From Bacteroidetes bacterium GWF2_38_335 (GTDB taxonomy: Bacteria > Bacteroidota > Bacteroidia > Bacteroidales > GWF2-38-335): a DNA stretch of 64,000 nt. The stretch lies in the NCBI GenBank assembly GCA_001769535.1, contig MEOH01000009.1, positions 73,961-137,960 of the forward strand, given 5' to 3'. Under the pieces are notes generated by a model that did not search any database, was not told the origin of the DNA, and saw nothing but the letters and a program-made list of their open reading frames with translations. Every line of letters starts with the position of its first letter. Position 1 is the stretch's first letter. Positions 43,365 through 52,781 of the stretch are shown here, piece after piece. A program made the translations under genes and the position numbers.

Positions 43365-44144
43365 CTACCCTGAAACGCTGGTTTTGAACCCTGCAAGTTC
43401 AACTTTTCGGGCGATTTCGTTTAATTTTCCCAAAGAAATTTTCTCAATGTTTTTTAAAGGTGTATCCCGGGCAATGGTATAGATCATTACCATTTTTGGT
43501 TTTGTTTTCCTGATTATATCAATCCAGGATTCAACCTCATATTCAGTTGTATTGTCAAAGTCATGGTCCTTAAAATGGCCTTTCACAAACATGGTTTGAA
43601 GGATGAAATTGCCCTTGAATTTCATAAAGTTAGCAATAACTTCTTCTTTATTGTAATCGTTGTTTGGGCAGTTAATAAGAGAAATTGTCTGGGTTCGGGC
43701 CGAATCAAGTTTCAGAATGTTATCATCAACTTTAAGCAGTGCATTGAAAACACTGTCGCTGTTTAATCGTGTTGCATTTGAAAGTACAGCGACTCGCGCT
43801 TTAGGGTAATATGTGTTTCTTGCCAGCAGGGTGTCGTCAATTACTCCTGCAAAATCAGGATGCAGGGTAGGCTCTCCATTTCCGGCAAAAGTAATTACAT
43901 CAAGTTTTTCGCCGTTATTTTTCATCACGGATAATTTTTCAATCAGGGCAAGACGTACTTTTTCTCTGGGTTGAAATTGCTTTTTGACAAAAGAATTTTC
44001 AAGAGTCCAACCACATTCGCAGTAAACACAATTAAAATTGCACAGTTTTGAATTTTCGGGCAGGAGATTTATTCCCAGCGAAATGCCCAAGCGACGGCTG
44101 CTAACCGGACCAAATATTATTTCATGAAATAAAAAGGTTCCCAT
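43365..44144 (-). CDS. radical SAM protein, COG0731-like
   Basis: 259 residues. GPVSSRRLGISLGINLLP is followed by the [4Fe-4S] motif CNFNCVYCECG (CxxxCxxC, about 34-41). FAGNGEPTLHPDFAG and VLSNATRL are further SAM-barrel motifs. Relatives belong to the group annotated as radical SAM protein / wybutosine-synthesis-like (COG0731); substrate unknown in bacteria. A short leader gap of 14 bases separates it from the glycosyltransferase gene, so the two may be cotranscribed. Confidence 0.82.
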   Translation of the reverse strand: MGTFLFHEIIFGPVSSRRLGISLGINLLPENSKLCNFNCVYCECGWTLENSFVKKQFQPREKVRLALIEKLSVMKNNGEKLDVITFAGNGEPTLHPDFAGVIDDTLLARNTYYPKARVAVLSNATRLNSDSVFNALLKVDDNILKLDSARTQTISLINCPNNDYNKEEVIANFMKFKGNFILQTMFVKGHFKDHDFDNTTEYEVESWIDIIRKTKPKMVMIYTIARDTPLKNIEKISLGKLNEIARKVELAGFKTSVSG

Positions 44145-44224
44145 TGAATGGTATTTAATGAATTACAAAAATACTCATTATTAAGGTCAAATGTTAATTT
44201 GTTTTCAGATTATAAGAAATAAAA

Positions 44225-44244
44225 AAAAGGGCGTTTCCGCCCTT
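44225..44244 (-). terminator. intrinsic terminator of the exported unknown protein gene
   Basis: An 8-bp stem, AAAGGGCG / CGCCCTTT, with loop TTTC and a T-rich tail on the minus strand. Confidence 0.8.
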
Positions 44245-44265
44245 TGATCTATTTTGTTTCTGAAC

Positions 44266-45861
44266 TTATTCGAAGAAGAATGAACCAAATTTATATTGCT
44301 TGCCATTTTGGGCAAAAACAATAAGGTTGCTGCCCCAGGGACAAAAAAGTTTTGGGATGGTAACATAATCCTGATTCGGATCGGCAAAAAGATAATCTTT
44401 TTCCATGCTGCTGTCAGAATAAATTGTAACAACACAGGCAGACCCGCCGGGATTTGTAGACACATTGGTTTTAAAAGTTTTAATTTTATCTCCACTGTTT
44501 ATTACGTTTGCCTGTTTGGAAACATCGTTGAAGATCAGTTTCAGTTTGCTTCCCTGATTGCTGATAAAATAAGATGACCATAAACCATATTCATTTGTTC
44601 CGGATTGTTGTTTTGTAATAACCTGGAATGGCCGTTGTGGAGCACCGGCTTTTCCGGAAATTGTTCCGTCAGCATTTGCAGCAATGACAAAAATGTCGTT
44701 ATAGTTGCTGTAACTGATTGACGTTTGCTCTTTGGTTTTTGGATCAATAATGTCTTTGGTGGTATAAAAACTATTTTCACAGAGTAGAAAAGCTGAACCG
44801 TTATCAAGAATTATAAGGTCTTTGAGTTTGAAATTATATCTTTCAGTTCCGAATTCTACATATCTCTTGCTGTTGAAAATATTTGTAAGATCGAGTTTGG
44901 TAAAAACATACATATTAAATTTATCATTTGGATCTGATAAAAGTTTCTGAGCTTTTGGATCAATTTTAATATTATAATAACCGGCAAGGGTGGCTTTGTT
45001 TGAAGGAGTCATAGAGGCGAATACAACAACATTCTCTTCTTTGTCAAGGGCAAAAATGATTTCCAGTGTGTTAAATTTTGGCTTATTAACCTCGTAATAA
45101 TTGATTTCTCTTTTAAGTTTGTTATAAACCACCACATTGTTGGTGTATTTAACCACTGTGTTTTTACCTGATTTTGTTGTGGTTTCTGTTCGTGCTGACA
45201 TGTAGACATTTCCCGACTTTCCAAGTATATAATTTCCGACAATCATCTTTTTGTCGGCAAATGGAAGTGCAATTTCCTTTGAAAAAGTCTCGGTGAGATT
45301 TTCATCAATTACCTTAATTGTGAAAGGTTCACCGGCGTAAGCCTCAAAGGTTGAGTGGTAAACCACCAGAATCTGGGTTTTGTCCTCAGAAAGTTTTACT
45401 GTAAAACCATCTTCAAGCTTATTTGATAAAGGCAGACTTCCAATTTTTATAGGCTGATTTTTTGCAGTACCTTCCTGACTCATATACTGAACATACAGTT
45501 CACGGCGCATGGTGCTGTGGTCACTGACTTCAGTAAAAAGAATCAGTTTTTCTTTCATGTAAAACATGTCAATGAAAAAGGCAGGATTTCCTTTTATACT
45601 TGGAAGAACAAGAGTGTTCGATGATTCCCGCTCCTTCATGGTCATGCTGAAAAATTCGAGGTACATGTTGCCTTCTTCAATTCCTTTCAGTCCTTCGGAA
45701 CGGAGAGCATAAAATCCATTGTCATCTGCTCCGATCACTTTCTGGATAAATGTGCCTTTATCCAGGTCTTTTTGCACTCCCCAGTCAACCGAAACGCTCT
45801 GTCCGGCAACAAAATAAGAAATGCTTAGTAATAAAATGACTGGAAAAAATATACGTTTCAT
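44266..45861 (-). CDS. exported protein of unknown function
   Basis: 531 residues. A signal peptide (1-20, ends SYFVAGQ) is followed by a long beta-strand-rich region without cysteine pairs or known motifs. The strand pattern (for example GFYALRSEGLKGIEEGNMY, KLILFTEVSDHSTMRR, QILVVYHSTFEAYAG, GNVYMSARTETT) with alternating hydrophobic residues suggests a beta-propeller. No sorting domain or lipobox is present, so the protein is probably periplasmic. I do not recognise a family. It is transcribed alone, with its own terminator downstream. Confidence 0.7.
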   Translation of the reverse strand: MKRIFFPVILLLSISYFVAGQSVSVDWGVQKDLDKGTFIQKVIGADDNGFYALRSEGLKGIEEGNMYLEFFSMTMKERESSNTLVLPSIKGNPAFFIDMFYMKEKLILFTEVSDHSTMRRELYVQYMSQEGTAKNQPIKIGSLPLSNKLEDGFTVKLSEDKTQILVVYHSTFEAYAGEPFTIKVIDENLTETFSKEIALPFADKKMIVGNYILGKSGNVYMSARTETTTKSGKNTVVKYTNNVVVYNKLKREINYYEVNKPKFNTLEIIFALDKEENVVVFASMTPSNKATLAGYYNIKIDPKAQKLLSDPNDKFNMYVFTKLDLTNIFNSKRYVEFGTERYNFKLKDLIILDNGSAFLLCENSFYTTKDIIDPKTKEQTSISYSNYNDIFVIAANADGTISGKAGAPQRPFQVITKQQSGTNEYGLWSSYFISNQGSKLKLIFNDVSKQANVINSGDKIKTFKTNVSTNPGGSACVVTIYSDSSMEKDYLFADPNQDYVTIPKLFCPWGSNLIVFAQNGKQYKFGSFFFE

Positions 45862-45986
45862 ATCAATTGTATTAATTTGTTTTTCTTAATTTAGAACGCT
45901 AAAATATTAAATTTCAGAATCAAACTTCACTATTATTAACTTTTTTTCAAAAAAAAAATTACATTTTCTCTGAATTTTGCATATTA

Positions 45987-47027
45987 TTAACACTTGTTTG
46001 CCAATTGTCCGCAGGCTGCAGAGATGTCTTTGCCCCTGCTTTTCCTGATATTTACAATAAGGTTTTTTGACTTGAGAATTTCACTGAACCTGATTATTGT
46101 TTCAGGTGCCGAGGATTTGAACACATCAAAATCGCCCGGGTTATATTCAATCAGATTTATTTTACAGGGTGTGATTTTGCAGAATTCCGCAAATTCGGAC
46201 GCATGTACTGCGCTGTCATTAATATCTTTAAGCATAAGATACTCATAGGTAACACGCGTTCCGGTTTTTTTATGAAAATAAATAATGGCTTTTTTCAAAT
46301 CTTCAATTGTATTGCTGTTTGTAACCGGCATAAGTCCCTGCCTGATTTTTTCATTGGCTGCATGAAGCGATATGGCAAGGTTGAACTTCACATCGTCATC
46401 GGCCAATTTTCTTATTCCGGCTGTTATTCCGGCCGTGGAAAGGGTTATTCGCTGGGGAGAAAAATTTAGTCCGGTTGGTGAAATAATTTTTTCTACTGCA
46501 TTCATCACATTTTCATAGTTCAGCAAGGGTTCTCCCATCCCCATCAAAACCAGATTGGATAAAGGCCGTCCGAATTTTGCCACAGAAAGATTATCTGAAG
46601 CAATAAACTGCTCAAAAATTTCTCCGGCGCTCAGGTCGCGTGCTTTTTTTATGCCGGCGGTTGAACAAAATTTGCAACCAAGATTGCATCCGGTTTGTGA
46701 AGAAATGCATGCTGTAACTCTATCTTCTGAGGGTATCAAAACACATTCGGTTTTTTTATCGTCATGGAGGCTAAACAGCAATTTTATCGTTCCGTCGGTA
46801 CTTTCCGCCCTGTTGATTTCGTCAAGTGTGAGAAAGATAAATTTTTCTGACAGATTTTTTCTGAGCTGATCCGGAATATTAGTCATGCCTTCAAAATTGT
46901 TGATGCCCTTTTTCCAAATCCATTCAAATACCTGTTTTGCTCTGAATGCCGGCTGATTATAACCTGAAACAACTTGTTCAAGTTCCTTTAAATTCAATGT
47001 TCTGATATCAGTTTTTTGCCCGGTCAT
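45987..47027 (-). CDS. rlmN: 23S rRNA (adenine2503-C2)/tRNA methyltransferase
   Basis: 346 residues from ATG 47027 (MTGQKTDIRTLNLKELEQVV). A start at 47048 is also possible, but a -7 element TAAATTTG (47061-47054) ends five bases before it, so that start would leave no leader. The radical SAM motif CNLGCKFCSTAG (CxxxCxxC) lies at about 110-121. GMGEPLLNYENV, LSTAGITAGIRKLA and FNLAISLHA are further family motifs, and the second catalytic cysteine is near the C-terminus (ISAACGQLA, about 340). It methylates A2503 of 23S rRNA and some tRNAs. The length is normal. Confidence 0.92.
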   Translation of the reverse strand: MTGQKTDIRTLNLKELEQVVSGYNQPAFRAKQVFEWIWKKGINNFEGMTNIPDQLRKNLSEKFIFLTLDEINRAESTDGTIKLLFSLHDDKKTECVLIPSEDRVTACISSQTGCNLGCKFCSTAGIKKARDLSAGEIFEQFIASDNLSVAKFGRPLSNLVLMGMGEPLLNYENVMNAVEKIISPTGLNFSPQRITLSTAGITAGIRKLADDDVKFNLAISLHAANEKIRQGLMPVTNSNTIEDLKKAIIYFHKKTGTRVTYEYLMLKDINDSAVHASEFAEFCKITPCKINLIEYNPGDFDVFKSSAPETIIRFSEILKSKNLIVNIRKSRGKDISAACGQLANKC

Positions 47028-47053
47028 ATATGTGTCATCTGTAAACATGTATA

Positions 47054-47061
47054 CAAATTTA
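47054..47061 (-). promoter_or_regulatory. -7 element TAAATTTG upstream of rlmN
   Basis: On the minus strand TAAATTTG fits TAnnTTTG. It leaves a leader of about 20 nt before ATG 47027 but none before 47048, which is why I chose the downstream start. Confidence 0.4.
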
Positions 47062-47142
47062 GGTTTTATCTATAAATAATTATGAGGAAACTCTTTAAAT
47101 ATTTAATTTAGCCCCTGATTAACCATTTAATAATTTCCTTCT

Positions 47143-49305
47143 ATGACAAAAAAAGCCATAATTTTTATCTCTGTATTAACTTTATTATTTTCTTCTGTCA
47201 GGGCCGACGAGGGCATGTGGTTGTTGTCTCTCCTGAATAAAAACTACAATGAAATGAAGGCAAAGGGGTTTAAACTTACCCCCGAAGACATTTACAGTGT
47301 AAACAAAGCCTGTCTTAAAGATGCAATTGTGGGATTGGGCAATGCCCGCAATCCACACAGGTTTTTCTGCACCGGTGAAATCATTTCATCTCAGGGTCTT
47401 GTTCTCACCAATCATCATTGCGGGTATGGATATATTCAATCGCACAGCTCTGAACAAAATGATTACCTGAAAAACGGATTCTGGGCCATGACCAAGGAAG
47501 CCGAGCTCCCAAATGATGGTCTGGCTATGTCTGTTTTGGTCAGAATGGACGATGTAACCGGAAAAGCACTCGAAGGTGTAACCGATGAGATGTCTGCAGA
47601 TGATCGTGCAAAAAAAATCCGTGAAAACTCCAAAGCAATTGAAACAGAAGCGATAAAAGACACCCATTACGGGGCAAAAGTCAGCACTATGTTTGAAGGA
47701 AATCAATATTTCCTTTTTGTGTATGAAACATTTCTTGATGTACGACTGGTTGGCACTCCGCCCGAATCAATCGGTAAATTCGGCGGCGATACCGATAACT
47801 GGATGTGGCCAAGGCATACCGGCGATTTTTCAATGTTCAGGATTTATTCAGGCGCCGACGGAAAGCCTGCCAAATACTCCAAAGACAATATTCCTTACAA
47901 ACCCAGGCACCATCTGCCTGTTTCAATAAAAGGTGTCGAGAAAGGTGATTTTACAATGGTGATGGGATTTCCGGGTTCCACTGAAAGATATATCACTTCT
48001 TACGGAATAGAGGAAGCACTGGATGTAAACAACCCGTCAGTTGTGAAAATCAGGACTAAAAAACTTGAAATGATGAAGCAGGATATGGCAAAATCAGATA
48101 AAATACGAATCCAGTATTCATCAAAACATGCACGTACTGCTAATTACTGGAAATATTTTATTGGTCAGAGCAAAGGGCTGCGCAGATTGGGAGTGCCCGA
48201 CAAAAAGCGGGATCTTGAAAAGCAATTTGAAGAATGGGTAAGCAAAGATGAAAAAAGGACTGCAAAATACGGTGAAGTTTTAACTGTTATTGAGAAATAT
48301 TATAAAGAAAACAAAGAAAAACATTTTGCCCAAACCTATATGAATGAAGCCATTTATCAGGGTGGCGAAATTGTCACTTTTGCAATGTCAGCACTTCCTC
48401 TTTACAGGGCTTTGACCGAACCAAATGAAAAAACCGGCACTCCTGCCGATCAGGCTGCTGCGCTTAGTTCCAGAGTTGATGCCATGTTCAAGGATTTTAA
48501 CCTTGAAACTGACAAGAAAATTTTCTATGAATTGTTTATGCTTTACAGGGATGATGTACCTCAGCTATACCAACTGGATATTTATTCTTATATAGACAAA
48601 AAATACAAGGGTGATTTGAAAAAATTTACCGATGACTTGTATGTAAAATCAATTTTTGCCGATCCTGTGAAATTGAAAAATTTTCTGGCAAAACCCTCAT
48701 CTAAAATATTGGATTCTGACCTGGCTTTTATGATTGTTAAATCAGTTCAAAAACAACATACAGCCATTTTTGTTGGAAATAATCCTGAATTTGAAAAAAG
48801 CACGCGGTTATATATGGCCGGACTGCTTGAAATGATGAATGAAAAGAACTTTTACCCCGATGCCAATTCCACAATCCGGCTAACCTATGGATCAGTGGGT
48901 GATTATGAGCCGGCCGATGCGGTATATTATGATTTCTATACAACTATCGAAGGCATAATAGAAAAAGAAAACCCCGATAATTATGAGTTTATTGTACCTG
49001 CCAGGTTAAAGGAACTTTATGCGAAAAAGGACTACGGAAAGTATGGCCAAAACGGTGACTTAAGGGTTTGTTTTACCTCAAACAATGATATCACTGGCGG
49101 CAATTCTGGCAGTCCGGTTATCAACGGAAATGGTGAACTGGTCGGACTTGCTTTTGATGGTAACTGGGAAGCCATGAGCGGGGATATAGCTTTTGAGCCT
49201 AATTTGCAAAAATGTATAAATGTTGATATCAGATATGTGCTTTGGGTTATTGATAAACTCTGTGGAGCGGAACATCTGGTCAAGGAAATGACACTTGCAG
49301 AATAA
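47143..49305 (+). CDS. S46 dipeptidyl peptidase, DPP7-like
   Basis: 720 residues. Signal peptide (1-21). A chymotrypsin-like double-barrel with a helical insert. The catalytic histidine lies in TNHHCGYGYIQSHS (about 85-88), the Asp in FGGDTDNWMWPRHTGDFSMF (about 215-235) and the serine in ITGGNSGSPVING (about 650). Peptidases of this family release dipeptides in the periplasm and feed asaccharolytic Bacteroidota. The residue 18 positions after the catalytic Ser is Gly (LAFDGNWEA), as in DPP7 of Porphyromonas (prefers hydrophobic P1); DPP11 has Arg there. The gene stands alone and is followed by a terminator shared with the convergent gene. Confidence 0.9.
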   Translation: MTKKAIIFISVLTLLFSSVRADEGMWLLSLLNKNYNEMKAKGFKLTPEDIYSVNKACLKDAIVGLGNARNPHRFFCTGEIISSQGLVLTNHHCGYGYIQSHSSEQNDYLKNGFWAMTKEAELPNDGLAMSVLVRMDDVTGKALEGVTDEMSADDRAKKIRENSKAIETEAIKDTHYGAKVSTMFEGNQYFLFVYETFLDVRLVGTPPESIGKFGGDTDNWMWPRHTGDFSMFRIYSGADGKPAKYSKDNIPYKPRHHLPVSIKGVEKGDFTMVMGFPGSTERYITSYGIEEALDVNNPSVVKIRTKKLEMMKQDMAKSDKIRIQYSSKHARTANYWKYFIGQSKGLRRLGVPDKKRDLEKQFEEWVSKDEKRTAKYGEVLTVIEKYYKENKEKHFAQTYMNEAIYQGGEIVTFAMSALPLYRALTEPNEKTGTPADQAAALSSRVDAMFKDFNLETDKKIFYELFMLYRDDVPQLYQLDIYSYIDKKYKGDLKKFTDDLYVKSIFADPVKLKNFLAKPSSKILDSDLAFMIVKSVQKQHTAIFVGNNPEFEKSTRLYMAGLLEMMNEKNFYPDANSTIRLTYGSVGDYEPADAVYYDFYTTIEGIIEKENPDNYEFIVPARLKELYAKKDYGKYGQNGDLRVCFTSNNDITGGNSGSPVINGNGELVGLAFDGNWEAMSGDIAFEPNLQKCINVDIRYVLWVIDKLCGAEHLVKEMTLAE

Positions 49306-49306
49306 A

Positions 49307-49330
49307 AAAAACCGGCTAATGCCGGTTTTT
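49307..49330. terminator. bidirectional intrinsic terminator
   Basis: A 10-bp stem, AAAAACCGGC / GCCGGTTTTT, with loop TAAT and T-runs on both strands, between two convergent genes. Confidence 0.85.
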
Positions 49331-49331
49331 T

Positions 49332-52300
49332 TTATTCTATGTTTTCAAATCTCTGGAAATGTTCTTCCTGAAACATGATTCCCATAACCAGCACATCATC
49401 AAGCTGGTCAAAATTGCCTTTCCAATCAAGCAGTTTATTTTCTAAAATTTCCCTTTGCTCTTTAGCCGTCAAATGGCAAATCTCAAGAACAACTTCCTTA
49501 AACTGTTTGTATTTGAATTTTTTCCCGTCGGGTCCACCAAATTGGTCAGCATATCCATCAGAAAATACATATATTTTATCATCGGGTAGCAGATCAATAA
49601 TATTGTTTGTAAAGTCCTGAGTTTTTATATGGAATCCAATGGGCATCTTATCTGGTTTAATTTCAATTAATTCTTTATTTCTGATCAGGTAAAGCGGGTT
49701 GTTTGCGCCGGCAAATTGCAATTGTCTCTTTGTCCAGTCAACCACAACAAGACCAATGTCCATCCCGTCTTTTGATTCGCCCATTTTACCTGTCTGGTGC
49801 AAAGAATCAATCACATTGAATCTGAGTTGGTTCAGAATCTGGTTTGCGTTGATATCAGGGTTATTACCAACAATTTCGTCGAGGAATGCAATTCCAAGCA
49901 TACTCATAAATGCTCCGGGAACACCATGGCCTGTACAGTCTGATGCAGCAAAAAATGTACGGGTATCTTTATGCGACATCCAGTAAAAGTCACCGCTGAC
50001 AATATCTCTGGGCCTGTACAGTACAAAGGAATCGGGGAAGGTGTCTTCAAAAACCTTGATATTTGGAAGCAGTGCAAGCTGGATATTTTTCGCGTAATTG
50101 ATGCTGTCGGTAATATCCTTGTTTTTTTGTTCCACAATCTCCTTTTGTTTTACAACCTCAGCAGTTCTTTGCCTTACTTTTTCTTCCAGAATCATTTTAT
50201 CCCGCCTCAGGGCTGCTTCACGCCGTTTAATAAATATGTAAATAATAATCAGGATTGTAATAACCACAATTGTGTAGAACCACCATGTTTTCCAGAAGGG
50301 AGGTTTGATGGTGAATGTGATGGTTGTGGGAACTTCTTCCCAGATACCGTCATTGTTGCAGGCCCTGACTTTGAAAGTATAATCTCCGGGAGGCAAAGCT
50401 GGATATTCAGCCTCGTTTTTTGAGCGGGGAGGAGACCAGTCGGTATCAAGTCCTTCGAGCATTACCTGATATTTTACTTTTTCGGGAATAGTTAAACTTG
50501 ATGCTACAAATTCAAAAGTAATATGGTTTTTATCATAAGGAAGAACCAGATTTACGGGAAGTCCCGTTTTTTCATCAAATTTGTCACAATACGGAGCCCA
50601 GTTGAATTCCTTATAGGCCAGTTTCATGTTGGTAATCTGGGTATAAGGTTTCACGGGATTTATTTTATCATAAGCCGGATCAAAGATTGTAACACCTTTA
50701 ACGGTTCCGAACCACAGTTTGCCTTTTTTATCTTTAAAACAGGCATTCAGATTACATTCCTGTCCGATAAATCCTTCCTGATTTCCAAAATGACGAATCT
50801 CTACAACGCCTTCACTCACAAATTTGCGGGCATTGAGCATATCAAGGCCTTTAGGGGTTCCAATAAAAAGATTGCCGTCGTTGTCAAAGATCAGAAGATA
50901 TATGTTGTTTGATGATAAACCTGATGCAGCATCAATGTGCTTGTATCCAACGGTGGGATTATAAAAAAAGACACCTTGTTTTGTTCCGAACCAGTAATTA
51001 TTTTCCTTGTCCTGAGTAACAGTTACCACCATTTCATTTACCAGCCCGTCCTCTTTACCTATGTGTTTAATGTTTTTGTAGTTATACACATACACCCCAC
51101 TGTCAGACATGAACCAAAGCTGACGTTCGTGGTCCTGGTATATTTGGTAAATGTTCTTTTTCTCAAGAATGGGAAAGGTTTTGTTAAAATTGATAAATGT
51201 GGTATCAATAATTTTTGTTACCCCGTTTGGCGTTCCAACCCAGAAAGTGCCTCTGTGATCCTGAATAATGTGGTTGCAGGGAAGGGAGGTAAGTCCGGGT
51301 TTCACAATAATTTTTGCCAGTTTGTTGTTTCCTTCTGTGGGCAGGAAATTAAACAGACTGTCATTTCTGAGCATTGTAAGTCCGTTGGATGTGGTTACCC
51401 AAAGAGCTCCATCTTTATCTTCCATGATTGAGGTAATACTGCTGCCGGCAAGTTTTAGCATTTTGCGGGGTTTACCGTCAACATTAACCATGTTGTAGGT
51501 GTAGTCGATGAATTCGGGTTTACGAGATTGCTCATCAGTAATCATTTTGGCAATACCTGAATTTTTGGTGCCTATCCAGAAATTGCCGTCCCGTGATTGA
51601 CAAATAGCGTAAACACTGTTATTCTGAAGCTTGTCATTATCTTCGTTATAGTTGTAAAAACGCAGTCCGCCAAACCTGAACAATCCAAAATCAATGGTTC
51701 CGAACCAGATGTTTTTTTCCCTGTCCTGAAAAAGGGTCCAGATGTTTTTGGCTGAACCGATGGTATAAATTGAAAAAACCAGTGAAAGGTTGTTGTTGAT
51801 GTATCTAAGTTTGTGCAGGTTGCCTGAATAAACCGAAATCCAGATGTCGCCGTTTTCCTCAATTATGCAATCGGTAATGGTATTAACCGAATTGGGATTA
51901 TCAATGGCAATGGATTTAATGGTGTCTTTCTGATAATCAAAATAATTTAACCCATTGAGCGTACCTATAATAATATTGCCTTTATGATCCTGTTCCATGG
52001 TCCGGACTACATTCATGTACAGACCGTTTTCTTTGGTATAATTCTGAATGTTATTTCCTGAAAGCCTTACCAGTCCTTTTCCATAGGTTCCAAACCAGAC
52101 ATTGTTTTTTTTGTCAACGAGGAGTGAGTAAACAAAGGTGTTCACCAGTGTTTCGGATTTTGTAAACGTTGATATTTTCCCGTTTTTATAAATTGCCACA
52201 CCTTTTTCGGTGGCAATCCACATTTGTTTTCTTGATTTGTCTTCGGCAATGGCATACACACGGTTATGGGGCAATCCCTGTTCGGTACTGAAATTCTGGT

Positions 52301-52649
52301 ATTTTTTCCCGTCAAATATGCTGATTCCGCTATTTGTTCCAATCCACATAAGTCCTTTGGAATCTTTAACGATGCAATAAACATAGTTTCCCACCAAACC
52401 GTCCTGTGTGGTAATATTGTTAAATTTCTTGCCGTTAAATTTATTGATACCTTCACCGTTAGTGCCTATCCACATATTGTCATTCTCATCCTGATAAAGG
52501 CAAAGAACCTGCGATTGAGCCAATCCGTTTTCGACACTGTATTGAGTGTAGTGATAAGTTTGGGAAAAACCGGAAAAATAGCAGCTGACCAAAATTATGG
52601 AAAGCAGAAAATGCAGGACAGTGCTTTTAAAAAAGGTAAAACGAAACAT
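49332..52649 (-). CDS. two-component-type propeller sensor with PP2C phosphatase output
   Basis: 1105 residues. Signal peptide or anchor (about 10-30). A long periplasmic double beta-propeller covers about 30-680, made of two-component-regulator propeller repeats (forms such as DNMWIGTNGEGINKFNGKKF and KGLMWIGTNSGISIFDGKKY). A Y_Y_Y domain follows at about 690-775 (ALPPGDYTFKVRACNNDG), then a membrane helix (about 785-805: WWFYTIVVITILIIIYIFI) and a coiled coil (about 810-860). A SpoIIE-type PP2C domain covers about 870-1090 (VSGDFYWMSHKD, DCTGHGVPGAFMSMLG, SKDGMDIGL, KIYVFSDGYADQFGG). The output is therefore serine/threonine dephosphorylation, not histidine kinase or transcription. It likely acts through an anti-sigma/anti-anti-sigma type switch, but no such partner is in the window. 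Confidence 0.9.
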   Translation of the reverse strand: MFRFTFFKSTVLHFLLSIILVSCYFSGFSQTYHYTQYSVENGLAQSQVLCLYQDENDNMWIGTNGEGINKFNGKKFNNITTQDGLVGNYVYCIVKDSKGLMWIGTNSGISIFDGKKYQNFSTEQGLPHNRVYAIAEDKSRKQMWIATEKGVAIYKNGKISTFTKSETLVNTFVYSLLVDKKNNVWFGTYGKGLVRLSGNNIQNYTKENGLYMNVVRTMEQDHKGNIIIGTLNGLNYFDYQKDTIKSIAIDNPNSVNTITDCIIEENGDIWISVYSGNLHKLRYINNNLSLVFSIYTIGSAKNIWTLFQDREKNIWFGTIDFGLFRFGGLRFYNYNEDNDKLQNNSVYAICQSRDGNFWIGTKNSGIAKMITDEQSRKPEFIDYTYNMVNVDGKPRKMLKLAGSSITSIMEDKDGALWVTTSNGLTMLRNDSLFNFLPTEGNNKLAKIIVKPGLTSLPCNHIIQDHRGTFWVGTPNGVTKIIDTTFINFNKTFPILEKKNIYQIYQDHERQLWFMSDSGVYVYNYKNIKHIGKEDGLVNEMVVTVTQDKENNYWFGTKQGVFFYNPTVGYKHIDAASGLSSNNIYLLIFDNDGNLFIGTPKGLDMLNARKFVSEGVVEIRHFGNQEGFIGQECNLNACFKDKKGKLWFGTVKGVTIFDPAYDKINPVKPYTQITNMKLAYKEFNWAPYCDKFDEKTGLPVNLVLPYDKNHITFEFVASSLTIPEKVKYQVMLEGLDTDWSPPRSKNEAEYPALPPGDYTFKVRACNNDGIWEEVPTTITFTIKPPFWKTWWFYTIVVITILIIIYIFIKRREAALRRDKMILEEKVRQRTAEVVKQKEIVEQKNKDITDSINYAKNIQLALLPNIKVFEDTFPDSFVLYRPRDIVSGDFYWMSHKDTRTFFAASDCTGHGVPGAFMSMLGIAFLDEIVGNNPDINANQILNQLRFNVIDSLHQTGKMGESKDGMDIGLVVVDWTKRQLQFAGANNPLYLIRNKELIEIKPDKMPIGFHIKTQDFTNNIIDLLPDDKIYVFSDGYADQFGGPDGKKFKYKQFKEVVLEICHLTAKEQREILENKLLDWKGNFDQLDDVLVMGIMFQEEHFQRFENIE

Positions 52650-52747
52650 AAAAAAACCTTGTAACCTTAAAAATAAATTGCCAATCAGATTTTAAAAATA
52701 TGAAAAAAAACAATTAAAAATGAGTTTTGGAATAATTATTAGATAAA

Positions 52748-52775
52748 AAAACCCGGAGTGTCAACCCCGGGTTTT
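52748..52775 (-). terminator. intrinsic terminator of the foldase gene
   Basis: A 9-bp stem, AAAACCCGG / CCGGGTTTT, with a 10-nt loop and seven T on the minus strand. Confidence 0.7.
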
Positions 52776-52781
52776 CATCCG

